DNA of 64,000 nt from Thalassotalea loyana (GCF_030161435.1 NZ_BSSV01000006.1:248001-312000), one strand, 5' to 3'; shown: positions 17,221 through 27,513, numbered from the stretch's first letter. Notes: generated by a model from the sequence alone, not told the origin. Program-made: numbers and translations.

Positions 17221-18147
17221 ATGCAATTAAAACACGCAAATGTAGTCGCAATTGGTGGTGGCCACGGTTTGGGAAGAACGTTATCTACCCTATCCTTTTT
17301 AGGTGACCAACTTACAGGTATTGTAACGACGACTGACAATGGCGGCTCAACCGGTAGGCTTCGTAGAAGAAGTAGCTCTATTGCATGGGGTGACTTACGC
17401 AATTGCTTAACGCAACTCGTTGACGATCAATCCGTCGGTAGCCAGCTCTTTAATTTTCGTTTTGATGGTGAAGACGAATTAGGTGGCCATAATCTTGGTA
17501 ACCTTATTCTATACGGACTAGGACAGATTCAATCTAGACCACTGGAGTCAATCGAGTTAGTTAGGAACATTCTACAAGTAAAAACTCAAGTACTGCCCAT
17601 GTCCGAGGCTCCAACTGATCTCATGGCTTTTTATCCGGAAGGACGCTGTCGTGTTGGCGAGTTGTCTGTGGATGATATGCCTATTATGCCGAAGAGCTTG
17701 CTACTTGCACCACTTGTAAAGGCCCCTGCCCCTTGTATCGATGCTATTAATAAAGCAGATATTATTGTGCTTGGCCCCGGCAGTTTTTTAACGAGTGTCA
17801 TTCCGCCGTTATTGGTGCGTGACATTACAAAGGCCATTAAGAAAAGTAGCGCGCACTGTATCTTTTTAGATAACGTAGTAAAAGAAAGAAGCCCAGCAGC
17901 AGCACTCACAATCGACGAAAAACTCGACTGGATAGAGGAAAATACGGGATATCAGCCGATTCATACTGTAATTACAGAAGATAAAGAGATGTCCTCTTCA
18001 CGTGCTAATATCATTGTTCATGATTTAACATGTGAAGAAGTCGCTCATCACCACGACAAAGCTAAATTAATATCAGCAGTTAATTTGTGTTTAGAAACTC
18101 ATCAGCGTGAACAGAATAAAAATCCCCTCACACTTGTTCAAACGTAA
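17221..18147 (+). CDS. yvcK: YvcK/GdvK (CofD-like) family protein
   Basis: A 308-residue protein matching E. coli YbhK and B. subtilis YvcK. It has the nucleotide-sugar binding start VVAIGGGHGLGRTL, the VTTTDNGGSTGR stretch, GHNLGNL and ADIIVLGPGSFLTS. YvcK proteins bind UDP-sugars and affect gluconeogenic growth, cell shape and peptidoglycan synthesis. The ATG at 17221 fits the family start, though no Shine-Dalgarno sequence is evident. It stands alone between the tRNA array and the convergent dcd. Confidence 0.9.
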   Translation: MQLKHANVVAIGGGHGLGRTLSTLSFLGDQLTGIVTTTDNGGSTGRLRRRSSSIAWGDLRNCLTQLVDDQSVGSQLFNFRFDGEDELGGHNLGNLILYGLGQIQSRPLESIELVRNILQVKTQVLPMSEAPTDLMAFYPEGRCRVGELSVDDMPIMPKSLLLAPLVKAPAPCIDAINKADIIVLGPGSFLTSVIPPLLVRDITKAIKKSSAHCIFLDNVVKERSPAAALTIDEKLDWIEENTGYQPIHTVITEDKEMSSSRANIIVHDLTCEEVAHHHDKAKLISAVNLCLETHQREQNKNPLTLVQT

Positions 18148-18184
18148 TAATGAGCCACAAGGGTAAATAGACTTAAGTGCAAGT

Positions 18185-18778
18185 CTATTTACTCGTATCA
18201 TCCTCGCTAATACGACTAGCAACCGCGCCCATTTGCCCTTTATATTTAGCATCATCACGTTTGTTGTAAGGCTTTTCTGCACTGCCAGACATAGTTTCGA
18301 AGTTAAGCGCGGCGATTTTCATCTTAGGACGCAGAGCCAATGGCAATTTACCACTGTTGTAAAATTCAAGTACGATTTGGCCAGACCAACCTGGATCAAT
18401 GCGATGTGCTGTTACATGAACCATCAAGCCTAATCTAGCCAACGATGAGCGGCCGTCTAACCAACCAACAATGTCATCAGGTAAAGTAACGGATTCGTAG
18501 GTCACAGCAAGCGCTAATTCTCCCGGATGTAAAAAGAATGCATCACCGTCAGCAATCACGATTTCGTCACTCATCACTGAGCTCATGGCTTGCTGAACAT
18601 CTGCTTTAGGACCGCTTAAATCGATGTATGGTACGGTATGATCTTTAAATACACGAAATTCATTACCTAATCGTATATCGACACTAACACCTGAAATCAT
18701 TGAGCTATCAGGTTTCGGGCTAATAATTATTTTTTCTTGCTCGATATGTTGTTCAATATCTTTATCGCACAATCTCAT
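18185..18778 (-). CDS. dcd: dCTP deaminase
   Basis: A 197-residue enzyme (E. coli 193) that converts dCTP to dUTP for dTTP synthesis. The active-site stretches [21 protein letters not shown] and the catalytic Glu in IVLEFYNSG are intact, and the C-terminal nucleotide-binding lid ([10 protein letters not shown]) is present. It follows mrp by three bases, the same mrp-dcd neighbourhood being common in gammaproteobacteria. Confidence 0.96.
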   Translation of the reverse strand: MRLCDKDIEQHIEQEKIIISPKPDSSMISGVSVDIRLGNEFRVFKDHTVPYIDLSGPKADVQQAMSSVMSDEIVIADGDAFFLHPGELALAVTYESVTLPDDIVGWLDGRSSLARLGLMVHVTAHRIDPGWSGQIVLEFYNSGKLPLALRPKMKIAALNFETMSGSAEKPYNKRDDAKYKGQMGAVASRISEDDTSK

Positions 18779-18781
18779 GAG

Positions 18782-19891
18782 TTACACTTCTTTTATTAAT
18801 ATATCTGGCGTATTAGGGCTGCGTTTATCTCTATTGTTAAATAATTGCCCTGCTAAATTACGAGCTATCTTAAGGTATTGTTGGGCTATCTGACTAGTAG
18901 AATTTTCAATAACTTGACTTGTTCCTGCATCTGCATCTTTTCGAATTGTAATATCGAGTGGTAATTGACCAAGCAACGGGATATTGTGCTCCTTAGCCGC
19001 AGATACACCACCGTCTTGACCGAATAAATGACTATGGTGCCCACAATTGTCGCAAATGTGATAACTCATGTTTTCGATTAATCCTAAGATTGGCACGTTA
19101 ACCTTGTTGAACATTGCAATCCCTTTAGTGGCATCCGCCAGTGCTATATCTTGTGGAGTCGTTACGATAACAGCACCACAAACAGGAACTTTTTGCGACA
19201 AGGTTAATTGAATATCCCCAGTGCCCGGTGGCATATCAACGATTAAGTAGTCTAAATCATGCCATCGTGTTTCATTTAACAGCTGGTCAAATGCCCTGCT
19301 CGCCATTGGGCCACGCCATACAGCCGCATCACTATCAGGAACTAAAAAACCTATTGACATAGCATCAAGTCCGAAAGCTTCTATCGGTGTCATAGACTTT
19401 CCATCATCACTCTTCGGAGACTGGCCTTCAACACTAAGCATTTTTGGAATCGATGGACCATAAATATCGGCATCCAAAATACCAACGCGCGCTCCCTCCG
19501 ATTGCAATGCTAGTGCAAGGTTTACTGACGTTGTCGATTTACCTACCCCACCCTTACCTGACGCAATGGCAATAATATTCTTAATACCTTTGATATCATG
19601 CTTTTTAACGGGTAGTACCGCTAGAGAAAAGTTAAGCTTTAAACTGATATCAAGGCTATCACTGAGTTGATGCGCTAATTCAACTAACTCAGACTGACAA
19701 GGAAAGCCAATTTTAGCTTCGACAATCACTTCATTATCTTTTCGCGTGAATGTCATATCTTGACAACACGCAAGCACGCCTGATGGAAACGCTTCTGAAC
19801 GATATTGCGCTAATGTTTGCTCGATGACCTGTACCAATTCTTCAGGCACTTTGCTGTTTTTATTTGATGAAGAAAAAAGCTTACTAAACAA
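18782..19891 (-). CDS. apbC: Iron-sulfur cluster carrier ATPase Mrp/ApbC
   Basis: A Mrp/NBP35-family P-loop ATPase that carries Fe-S clusters to apoproteins. It has an N-terminal MIP18-like domain, deviant Walker A (SGKGGVGKST), LDADIYGPSIP, DMPPGTGD and the C-terminal CDNC cluster-binding cysteines. The reading frame extends to an ATG at 19975, but the extra 28 residues look non-native and overlap the metG leader. A TTG at 19891 with AAGG upstream gives 369 residues, the E. coli length, so I prefer it; the start remains uncertain. Confidence 0.9.
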   Translation of the reverse strand: MFSKLFSSSNKNSKVPEELVQVIEQTLAQYRSEAFPSGVLACCQDMTFTRKDNEVIVEAKIGFPCQSELVELAHQLSDSLDISLKLNFSLAVLPVKKHDIKGIKNIIAIASGKGGVGKSTTSVNLALALQSEGARVGILDADIYGPSIPKMLSVEGQSPKSDDGKSMTPIEAFGLDAMSIGFLVPDSDAAVWRGPMASRAFDQLLNETRWHDLDYLIVDMPPGTGDIQLTLSQKVPVCGAVIVTTPQDIALADATKGIAMFNKVNVPILGLIENMSYHICDNCGHHSHLFGQDGGVSAAKEHNIPLLGQLPLDITIRKDADAGTSQVIENSTSQIAQQYLKIARNLAGQLFNNRDKRSPNTPDILIKEV

Positions 19892-20018
19892 AATACTGAC
19901 CTTTATGACGTTGAATGCAAAAAACAACAGAAATGTTGATGAAAGATGATGGTAAATTTTGTACCATTGCGCCATTGATTACCATATAAAAAATTTAATT
20001 TCATTGATGGCAGATTCT

Positions 20019-22046
20019 ATGTCTACAGAAAATCGTAAAATACTCGTTACTTGTGCGCTTCCATACGCAAACGGTTCTATTCATTTAGGCCATTTACTTG
20101 AACACATCCAAACCGATATTTGGGTGCGCTTCCAGCGTATGCGTGGCCACGAAATTTACTTCGTTTGTGCCGATGATGCTCACGGTACGCCAATCATGCT
20201 TAAAGCACAGGAATTGGGGATAACACCAGAGCAAATGATCGATGGTGTACGCGAAGAGCATATGAGTGACTTCAATGACTTTTTGATCAGCTTTGACAAC
20301 TACCACTCAACGCATAGTGATGAGAACCGTGCATTCGCTACGGGAATCTATAATAAGTTAAATGACAATGGTCACATTAAAACACGTGTAATTTCACAGC
20401 TTTTTGATGAAGAGAAAGGAATGTTCTTACCTGATCGCTTCGTTAAAGGTACATGTCCTAAATGTGGTAGTGAAGACGAGAATGGCGACAGTTGTGACAA
20501 CTGTGGTGCAACATACTCACCAACCGAAGTCATCAACCCTCGTTCTGTCGTTTCAGGCTCAACCCCTGTTCTACGTGATTCTGAGCATTACTTCTTTGAC
20601 CTACCAGCGTTTGAACAGATGTTAAAAGACTGGACAACTGGTGGTTCATTACAAGATGAAATGGCCAACAAACTCGCTGAATGGTTTGAGTCTGGCCTTC
20701 AACAATGGGATATTAGCCGTGACGCGCCATACTTTGGTTTTGAAATTCCAAATGCTCCGGGCAAGTTTTTCTACGTATGGTTAGATGCACCAATTGGTTA
20801 TATGGGTAGCTTTAAAAACCTTTGTGACAAACAAGATATCGACTTTGATACCTTTTGGTCGAAAGATTCAAGCGCAGAATTATACCACTTTATCGGTAAA
20901 GACATTATTTACTTCCACTCACTATTCTGGCCTGCAATGCTAGAAGGTGCAGGTTATCGCAAGCCAACATCGGTTTACGCTCATGGCTTTGTAACAGTAA
21001 ACGGTGCGAAAATGTCTAAATCGAAAGGTACCTTTATCAAAGGCCGTACTTATTTAGATCATCTGAATCCAGAATACCTTCGTTACTACTATGCAGCGAA
21101 ATTAACTCACAAAATCGATGATTTAGACTTAAACCTTGAAGATTTTGCCCAACGTGTAAACTCAGACTTAGTTGGTAAAGTGGTTAACATCGCATCACGT
21201 TGTGCAAGCTTTATTACTAAGAAGTTTGACGGTGTACTTTCAAGTGAGGTTGATGATCAACAGTTAGCTGATGAAGTCATGGCGGCAGGTGATAATTTGG
21301 CAAGTTTGTATGAAAACCGCGAATTCGGTAAAGCGATGCGTGAGATTATGGCACTTGCTGACAAAGTTAATGAATACATTGCTGTTAAAGAGCCATGGCA
21401 GTTAATCAAAGACGAAACCAAGCAACAAGATGTACACAACATTTGTTCATTAGGTATTAACCTATTCCGCATTTTAATGACTTACTTGAAGCCAGTATTA
21501 CCTGCGTTGGCCGAAAAAACGGAAGCTTTCTTAAATGATGAGTTGGTTTGGGAAGGCCATAAAACATTGTTAGCAAACCACAAGATCAATAAGTTCAAAG
21601 CGTTAATGCAACGTATTGAAATGGACAAGGTTGAAGCCATGATTGAAGCGTCAAAAGAATCGTTACAACAAGAGCAAAAAGCGGTTGTAACAGGTCCACT
21701 TGCTGATGATCCAATTAGTGAAGAAATTCAATTTGAAGACTTCGCTAAGATCGATTTAAGAGTCGCTAAAATAGTTAAAGCAGAACACGTTGAAAAAGCC
21801 GACAAACTATTGCGTTTAGAGCTAGATTTAGGTGGCGAAACTCGCCAAGTATTTGCTGGTATCAAGTCAGCATATCAGCCTGAAGACTTAGAAGGCAAAA
21901 TGACAGTTATGGTCGCTAACCTCGCCCCGCGTAAAATGCGCTTTGGTATGTCTGAAGGCATGGTACTAGCAGCAGGTCCAGGTGGCGAAGATTTATGGAT
22001 TTTAAACCCTGAAGAAGGTGCTCAGCCAGGAATGCGCGTTAAGTAG
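20019..22046 (+). CDS. metG: Methionyl-tRNA synthetase
   Basis: A 675-residue class I synthetase (E. coli 677). The HIGH-type motif is HLGH at 22-25, a four-cysteine zinc knuckle (CPKCG, CDNCG) lies near 145-165, and KMSKS is at 331-335. The C-terminal tRNA-binding EMAP/Arc1-like domain (about 575-675, [10 protein letters not shown]) supports dimerisation. The start at 20019 (MSTENRKIL) matches the E. coli N-terminus; an ATG at 20007 adds four residues and is possible. It is divergent from mrp, as in E. coli, and is followed by a clear terminator. Confidence 0.96.
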   Translation: MSTENRKILVTCALPYANGSIHLGHLLEHIQTDIWVRFQRMRGHEIYFVCADDAHGTPIMLKAQELGITPEQMIDGVREEHMSDFNDFLISFDNYHSTHSDENRAFATGIYNKLNDNGHIKTRVISQLFDEEKGMFLPDRFVKGTCPKCGSEDENGDSCDNCGATYSPTEVINPRSVVSGSTPVLRDSEHYFFDLPAFEQMLKDWTTGGSLQDEMANKLAEWFESGLQQWDISRDAPYFGFEIPNAPGKFFYVWLDAPIGYMGSFKNLCDKQDIDFDTFWSKDSSAELYHFIGKDIIYFHSLFWPAMLEGAGYRKPTSVYAHGFVTVNGAKMSKSKGTFIKGRTYLDHLNPEYLRYYYAAKLTHKIDDLDLNLEDFAQRVNSDLVGKVVNIASRCASFITKKFDGVLSSEVDDQQLADEVMAAGDNLASLYENREFGKAMREIMALADKVNEYIAVKEPWQLIKDETKQQDVHNICSLGINLFRILMTYLKPVLPALAEKTEAFLNDELVWEGHKTLLANHKINKFKALMQRIEMDKVEAMIEASKESLQQEQKAVVTGPLADDPISEEIQFEDFAKIDLRVAKIVKAEHVEKADKLLRLELDLGGETRQVFAGIKSAYQPEDLEGKMTVMVANLAPRKMRFGMSEGMVLAAGPGGEDLWILNPEEGAQPGMRVK

Positions 22047-22070
22047 CATTTTATGGATATAAAGATTAAT

Positions 22071-22100
22071 AAAGCGAGCTAAGGCTCGCTTTATTTTTTT
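22071..22100 (+). terminator. metG terminator
   Basis: AAAGCGAGC/GCTCGCTTT arms with a four-base loop followed by A and a run of Ts, 25 bases after the metG stop. Confidence 0.88.
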
Positions 22101-22164
22101 CTGCAATTTGATAAGGTCAATAATGCCAATTAAATGTAATTGGTTTACCTAAAAGGAATTAATC

Positions 22165-22515
22165 ATGAACACCGAAACAATTAACTACCTAGAGCTTCCG
22201 GCAAATGATTTAAAAAGTACCAAAGCATTTTTTGCTAATTGCTTTGAATGGAAATTCACTGATTATGGCCCTGATTATGTCGCTTATAACGCGCAGGGCT
22301 TTGACGGAGGCTTCTACCAAGCTCCTTTGGCATCAACAACGGCATCAGGTGGTTGCTTGATCGTATTATATAGCCAAAATTTAGATGCAAGCCTCGAGAA
22401 AGTGAAGAGCCACGGAGGCAAGATTGTCAAAGATATTTTCGAATTTCCAGGGGGCAAACGCTTCCATTTTGAAGAGCCAAGTGGCAATGAATTTGCGATT
22501 TGGTCAGATAAATAG
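22165..22515 (+). CDS. VOC (glyoxalase-like) family protein
   Basis: A 116-residue single-repeat VOC protein: INYLELPANDLKSTKAFF at the start, two beta-alpha-beta-beta-beta modules and a C-terminal FEEPSGNEFAIW in which the Glu is a likely metal ligand. VOC proteins range from glyoxalases to resistance proteins and lyases, so the substrate is unknown. AAGGA precedes the ATG. A second, divergent VOC gene lies at 44973. Confidence 0.88.
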   Translation: MNTETINYLELPANDLKSTKAFFANCFEWKFTDYGPDYVAYNAQGFDGGFYQAPLASTTASGGCLIVLYSQNLDASLEKVKSHGGKIVKDIFEFPGGKRFHFEEPSGNEFAIWSDK

Positions 22516-22607
22516 TCTTAGTCAATTACAATGTTATCCATAGGATAATTCTTTTGACATTTCTGGTATTATCTCGCTGATTATTAACAACCCATAAAGA
22601 GGCTAAT

Positions 22608-23447
22608 TTGTTAAGCTACCGTCACGCCTTTCATGCAGGCAATTTTGCTGATGTTTTAAAACACAGTGTGCTAATTTACGTACTCGATTACATGGCTCGT
22701 AAAGACAAAGGATATAGCTATATCGATACCCATAGTGGTGCTGGTATGTATGCCTTACAAGACGACTACGCGCAAAAAACCGGGGAATACAAAGACGGTA
22801 TTGGTAAACTGTATCAATCGAGCGACTTACCGGAAATCCTCAATGAGTATATCTCATTAATTTCTTCCCTAAATAATAATAAATCATTAGAAATTTACCC
22901 TGGTTCTCCTGGTATTGCGAAAGAATTGTTAAGACGACAAGATTTTGCCCATTTATTTGAATTACATAAAAGTGATTTTGAACTACTTGAAGAACTATGC
23001 CAGAGATGGAAAAAATCACGAGTCTATAAATCAGATGGCTACAATGGCCTTCTTGAGCAACTTCCGCCGCCTACCCGCCGTGGCGTTGTATTGATGGACC
23101 CTCCATTTGAATTAAAAGAAGACTACGTAAAATCCGTAAAGACTATAATTCAGGCTTATCGAAAGTTTTCCACTGGTACCTACCTGTTATGGTATCCGGT
23201 CGTAAAAAGAAGTTATATCGAAGCAATGGAGGAGCAATTTGTTTCGAGTAACGTACGAAACGTAATTCAGCTTGAATACTGCCAAAAGCAAGACAGTGAT
23301 GAATATGGTATGACGGGCACTGGGTTATTTATCGTTAATCCACCGTGGCAACTATTAGGTGAATCAGATAACTTGCTAACAACAATGAAAGAAAAATTAG
23401 GTAACAAGCATTCAAGCTACACAGCTAGACAATTGATTGATGAATAA
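22608..23447 (+). CDS. rlmJ: 23S rRNA (adenine(2030)-N6)-methyltransferase RlmJ
   Basis: A 279-residue methyltransferase (E. coli 280) beginning MLSYRHAFHAGNFADVLKH as in E. coli RlmJ. The SAM-site stretch IDTHSGAGMY and the catalytic MDPPFE motif of N6-adenine methyltransferases are intact. It modifies A2030 of 23S rRNA. The start is a TTG with AGAGG seven bases upstream. Confidence 0.95.
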   Translation: MLSYRHAFHAGNFADVLKHSVLIYVLDYMARKDKGYSYIDTHSGAGMYALQDDYAQKTGEYKDGIGKLYQSSDLPEILNEYISLISSLNNNKSLEIYPGSPGIAKELLRRQDFAHLFELHKSDFELLEELCQRWKKSRVYKSDGYNGLLEQLPPPTRRGVVLMDPPFELKEDYVKSVKTIIQAYRKFSTGTYLLWYPVVKRSYIEAMEEQFVSSNVRNVIQLEYCQKQDSDEYGMTGTGLFIVNPPWQLLGESDNLLTTMKEKLGNKHSSYTARQLIDE

Positions 23448-23449
23448 AA

Positions 23450-23479
23450 GTGACTCGCCATGAAAATGCGAGTCACTTA
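23450..23479. terminator. Terminator between rlmJ and the GGDEF-EAL gene
   Basis: AGTGACTCGC/GCGAGTCACT hairpin. On the minus strand it is followed by TTTT, so it best serves the GGDEF-EAL operon; on the plus strand the T content after the stem is weak. Confidence 0.75.
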
Positions 23480-23485
23480 GACAAA

Positions 23486-25612
23486 TTATTTCTCTATGAC
23501 TAAATCTTGATTAGTTACCAAAGAGGCATCCTTGGTTATTGCATGAGAATCTTTGTAGTTTGGCGACACTTCAAGGTGTTTAGTGACTTCGTCACTTGGC
23601 ATCGGACGATATAAATAATAGCCTTGCGCATAATCACAGTTTTGCGACTTCAAAAAGTTTAACTGTGATTGGGTCTCAACACCTTCTGCAACGATTTTCA
23701 TGCCTAAGCTATGTGCCAACATAATCGTTGAACTGACAATACCCTGGCTCGATGCACTATATTGTACGTCACTAACAAACGCACCATCGAGCTTTAAGGT
23801 ATCAATTGGCAGTTTTTTCAGATAACTCAATGATGAGTAACCGGTGCCAAAATCATCGATCGCAATATTAATCCCCATATCACGTAATGCACTAATGACC
23901 TCTACAGTCCTTGTTGACTGGTCAACAAATACATCTTCGGTAATTTCTATTTCTAAGTAGTGAGCTTCAATTTCGTATTGCTCAATTAAGCGCTCAAAAT
24001 GATTAATCAACTCACCATCAAGTAATTGAGTTGATGAGATATTGACAGCAACCTTTGGACTCTTTAAACCTGCATCCTGCCACGACTTAACCTGCTGACA
24101 GGCTTGCTCAACAACCCACAAACCTATTTGGTTGATAATGCCAATTTCTTCAGCTACTGATATAAAGTCTATCGGCGGAACTTGACCCAATAGCTTATTG
24201 TGCCAGCGAATTAGCGCTTCAACCTTATTTATGTCACCGGTTTTGATACAGGTTTGTGGTTGGTAATGAAGGTATAGTTCATCATACTCAATTGCATGAC
24301 GTAGTTGATTTTCTACTTCCAAGCGAAGATGAATTTTTTCATCCATCTTAGCTTCGTAGAAACTGTAATTGCTTGGACCTTTTTGTTTCGAGTGATACAT
24401 ACTTATATCAGCATGTTTAAGCAAAGCCTTAGCATCGGCACCATCATCAGGGTAAACACAAATTCCAATACTTGTACTGACATGCAATACGTGATGCTCT
24501 AAATTAAATTGCGCTTCGAACACTTGATTTATTGCTTCAGCAACACGAGCACAATCTCTCGCATGGTCAACGTTTTCTAATAAAATGACAAATTCATCGC
24601 CACCTAATCTCGCGACAGTATCGCACTCACGAACCACATTTTTGAGTCTTACTGAAACCGCTTGTAAAAGCTGATCGCCTACCTCATGGCCGAGGCTATC
24701 GTTAATCACTTTGAAACGGTCCAAATCCATGAATAAAACGGCTAATTGACCGTTGTTTCTCTTAGCATTAGAAATTGCATGGTCAAGTCTGTCAAGTAAC
24801 AAGTATCGATTGGGTAGACCAGTCAATGCATCGAAGTGAGCTTTTTGATATAGCTGCTTAGTTCGCTTATTAACGATATCTTGCAATGTTTCACTATGGC
24901 GTTTCAACTGAGTTTCACGTTCTTCTACGGCGTCCAAAACGTGATTAAAACCATGTTGTAAACTACCAAGCTCGTTTGTCAGGTTTAGCGATAGGCGTTT
25001 CGTGTAGTCGCGTTGTGCCGCGAGATTTTCCACTTGTTTAACCATCGCCATAATAGGTTTTGTTAACAAACGTTGAAATTTTAGTGCTAATAAATAAGAA
25101 ACGAATGCACTTAATAATAAGGTCACAATAAATATCTTGCGATACTTTTCAAGCAAGGCATTTAGTTGGTCGAGTGCGACACACAAATATAAATGGCCTA
25201 TGGTTGCATCATTGTCCAAAATAGGCACAACAACTTCCAAATGATCGCTATCAAAACGAGTCTGTTTTGTTAAGTCTATGATTGGCTTTTGAGTAATATT
25301 TTCATTCGCATACTCAGCAAATACAGAATTATCTAGTAACACGACCGCGGCATATAAGGCCTGTTCGTTATTTTTTAGCAGACGCACGCTGTCTGTTGCA
25401 GCAAGCCTATCGTCAAAAGTAATGGCGGCGACAACACTTGATGCAATCAACGTTGCCTGTGTTTGTGTATTGATAACCATGGCATTGCGTAAAAGCTGTA
25501 CCTCTTTAACGTAGAATACAGTGGCCGTAACACTAACGACAGCTACGCTAATAAATAGGATCACACTCACTATTTTTTGTTTTATCGATAGCTGAGTTAT
25601 AAAAGCCTTCAT
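23486..25612 (-). CDS. Membrane GGDEF-EAL protein with YfiN-like sensor region
   Basis: A 708-residue c-di-GMP enzyme. TM1 (about 13-35), a periplasmic CHASE8-like domain (about 40-150), TM2 (about 160-180) and HAMP (about 180-235) precede GGDEF and EAL domains. The GGDEF motif (337-341) is exact, with an RxxD inhibitory site at 328-331. The EAL motif (465-467), DDFGTG and AEGVET are intact, so both cyclase and phosphodiesterase activity are possible. It overlaps the upstream yfiR-like gene by ATGA. By analogy with P. aeruginosa YfiN, the periplasmic YfiR-like protein probably restrains it. Confidence 0.93.
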   Translation of the reverse strand: MKAFITQLSIKQKIVSVILFISVAVVSVTATVFYVKEVQLLRNAMVINTQTQATLIASSVVAAITFDDRLAATDSVRLLKNNEQALYAAVVLLDNSVFAEYANENITQKPIIDLTKQTRFDSDHLEVVVPILDNDATIGHLYLCVALDQLNALLEKYRKIFIVTLLLSAFVSYLLALKFQRLLTKPIMAMVKQVENLAAQRDYTKRLSLNLTNELGSLQHGFNHVLDAVEERETQLKRHSETLQDIVNKRTKQLYQKAHFDALTGLPNRYLLLDRLDHAISNAKRNNGQLAVLFMDLDRFKVINDSLGHEVGDQLLQAVSVRLKNVVRECDTVARLGGDEFVILLENVDHARDCARVAEAINQVFEAQFNLEHHVLHVSTSIGICVYPDDGADAKALLKHADISMYHSKQKGPSNYSFYEAKMDEKIHLRLEVENQLRHAIEYDELYLHYQPQTCIKTGDINKVEALIRWHNKLLGQVPPIDFISVAEEIGIINQIGLWVVEQACQQVKSWQDAGLKSPKVAVNISSTQLLDGELINHFERLIEQYEIEAHYLEIEITEDVFVDQSTRTVEVISALRDMGINIAIDDFGTGYSSLSYLKKLPIDTLKLDGAFVSDVQYSASSQGIVSSTIMLAHSLGMKIVAEGVETQSQLNFLKSQNCDYAQGYYLYRPMPSDEVTKHLEVSPNYKDSHAITKDASLVTNQDLVIEK

Positions 25613-26178
25613 GGTGCAACCTTATCTATTTGAGGTTTGTAGATAACCGCCAGTCTCAACAAGTCTGCACTCATTTTAATATTTGCAGCTTCTACTTTGT
25701 CTACGCAAACTTGAAAACGAATACGTTGTTTGTCCGTAAAGAAATTAACCATACCACCTTGTTCAATAAATCCCTTTGACTCGCCTACTAACAGCGTTGA
25801 TAAGTTATGTTCAGTGCGATATTCAACGGCTTGCTTTACTAAATTTTTAGCAACAAATGCTACGTGGCAACTGTTAAGTTCTTCCTTAGTCTCTAGATAA
25901 AGTACATTCAGTTTTTGACCCACTCTATTCTCGGGCTTTGCTTTTACCATGCTTTTTAAAAAGCTATCGAAACTCACTTCCCCGAGTAAACATATATTGA
26001 CTTGTTCAGTTTTTATACTTGGCCAAGTAGTATACCCAGTAAAGTGCAGCAAAAACGCTGCCTTAATCTTATCGCTATTTTTGGCTGGCTCGATAGCGTT
26101 GCTTGAAAAAGACCAAAGCAGGATACACAAACTTGCTATCGTTTTATATATCATAAACTTATGTATGCCCAAGAACAT
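25609..26178 (-). CDS. YfiR-like periplasmic regulator (DUF4154)
   Basis: A 189-residue protein with a signal peptide (hydrophobic core about 10-27, ending SSNA). The mature domain has the DUF4154/YfiR pattern: KIKAAFLLHFTGYTTWP, three conserved cysteines (CLLGEV, SCHVAF, VCVDK) and the closing MSADLLRLAVI. In P. aeruginosa YfiR inhibits the diguanylate cyclase YfiN from the periplasm. The start has AAGG/AGG upstream. It lies between a barrel gene (11-base gap) and the GGDEF-EAL gene. Confidence 0.88.
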   Translation of the reverse strand: MFLGIHKFMIYKTIASLCILLWSFSSNAIEPAKNSDKIKAAFLLHFTGYTTWPSIKTEQVNICLLGEVSFDSFLKSMVKAKPENRVGQKLNVLYLETKEELNSCHVAFVAKNLVKQAVEYRTEHNLSTLLVGESKGFIEQGGMVNFFTDKQRIRFQVCVDKVEAANIKMSADLLRLAVIYKPQIDKVAP

Positions 26179-26189
26179 TCAGACCTACC

Positions 26190-27242
26190 TTAGAACTGCT
26201 GGTGCCATTGTAGAGCCAGCCCTGTTTTTTGCTTGGGTTGAACACCGTTTAGGTTGTGGTAAACCGGGACGATAATTTCAATGCTAGCTCTTTGATCGCC
26301 AAAATATACATCGAATGCGGTAGAAACATTAATCTGTTGACCGCCATAATTTTTGGGGTTTGTGATACCTGCAGGATATGGAAAAGCACCAGGCACTGTG
26401 ATTTCATCATCTTGACCAGAAATGTCCTGCCAATTTATGTAACTTAACTTGAGCTGAGGGTCGATCGTCGACCAACCTTCATACTTTATCCATGCGCTCG
26501 CCGCATATTTATTTCCTAGTCGGTAATCGCGATCATTTTTACCGAACCTGAGTTTCGCGTAGAGGTTTCCGCCGACTGTGTAATTGCGCATTACATGTGC
26601 AACATTAATACCTATCGGCATATCAAAAGTGCCCGATCCCAACTGCATCGTATATGGAAGTTGCTGATCACCGTGAGCTCGCGGTGTATCGCCCTGCTCG
26701 TCGATAGAGCCTGTCGGCAGTGTCACGCCTAAAGAGAGTGAGATATGAGTATTCGCCTTCTTGTACACTTGGCGTTGGTAATTAATCGACAAATCGCCGA
26801 GGCCATGGGTTGCGATATTAAACTCGTCATAACCTGGCACAATACTGAGGTGATCTGTATCTTGCTCGATATAAGGAATACTCAAGTTCACCGTACTTTT
26901 ATCGTCAACACCAAACGCCAAATTAAAAACTAAGGTTTGCTGAGTGATAACGGTCGGTAAAATAGGATAATTGTTGTCAGTACGATCTTCTGGAGGCTGA
27001 AAGAGTACATCATCGTAGGACAACGAGTTGGTACCGCTCATGTACCCGTCTAATGTTTCACGCTTAAACAATACACCCGCCTGAAAGCCAAAATCATTAG
27101 CATCGTCGTCAATCGACATTGCATACAAATCTTGCAGACTCAAATCCGCCATTTCTGCCGGGGTATTTGCAAAAGAACACGTTGATATTAGTGCAGGTAT
27201 AACTAGCGCTAAATATTGCGAACAATCATTGTTTAACTTCAT
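26190..27242 (-). CDS. Predicted outer-membrane beta-barrel protein
   Basis: A 350-residue protein with a signal peptide (about 1-25, ending SFA). A short segment LSLQDLYAMSID resembles the conserved start of TonB-plug-like proteins that often accompany YfiR. The rest has alternating amphipathic beta-strand patterns, an aromatic C-terminal strand and a final Phe (QWHQQF), as expected for an outer-membrane barrel like the phenol-degradation MetA-type superfamily. It is the first gene of the YfiR/GGDEF-EAL operon and may supply the outer-membrane sensor that YfiB provides in Pseudomonas. That role is inference. Confidence 0.75.
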   Translation of the reverse strand: MKLNNDCSQYLALVIPALISTCSFANTPAEMADLSLQDLYAMSIDDDANDFGFQAGVLFKRETLDGYMSGTNSLSYDDVLFQPPEDRTDNNYPILPTVITQQTLVFNLAFGVDDKSTVNLSIPYIEQDTDHLSIVPGYDEFNIATHGLGDLSINYQRQVYKKANTHISLSLGVTLPTGSIDEQGDTPRAHGDQQLPYTMQLGSGTFDMPIGINVAHVMRNYTVGGNLYAKLRFGKNDRDYRLGNKYAASAWIKYEGWSTIDPQLKLSYINWQDISGQDDEITVPGAFPYPAGITNPKNYGGQQINVSTAFDVYFGDQRASIEIIVPVYHNLNGVQPKQKTGLALQWHQQF

Positions 27243-27411
27243 AAATACAGCCTAAAAATGTGAAGATAAGCACTTGCATCCTGCAATAATGCGAACTGGA
27301 TTTTACGTTTTTTCACACGAAATAGCAAAAATGTTACAGTTTGTGATCAATGTCAAGTGTTTAAATAACCAACAAACATTTTTTTAACATCTCGTTAATA
27401 AAAGCCATCAA

Positions 27412-27440
27412 TTTACAACGGATGCCAAACCCCTTATAAT
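27412..27440 (+). promoter_or_regulatory. Sigma70 promoter of trhO
   Basis: TTTACA (27412-27417) and TATAAT (27435-27440) are separated by 17 bases, about 74 bases before the trhO start. Confidence 0.65.
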
Positions 27441-27513
27441 CCGCGTCGCCTTAAAAATGGCAATTTATCGATTAGCTCTGAATTTACGATTCAGCTCGCA
27501 ATAGGAAAATTTA

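Noticed and set aside
17115-17306. 63-residue hydrophobic frame overlapping the start of yvcK
   Set aside because: It begins with TTG, has no ribosome site and its second half overlaps yvcK in another frame.
22554-22582. TTGACA before rlmJ as a -35 element
   Set aside because: No acceptable -10 hexamer at 16-18 bases; a near match occurs only at an unlikely spacing.
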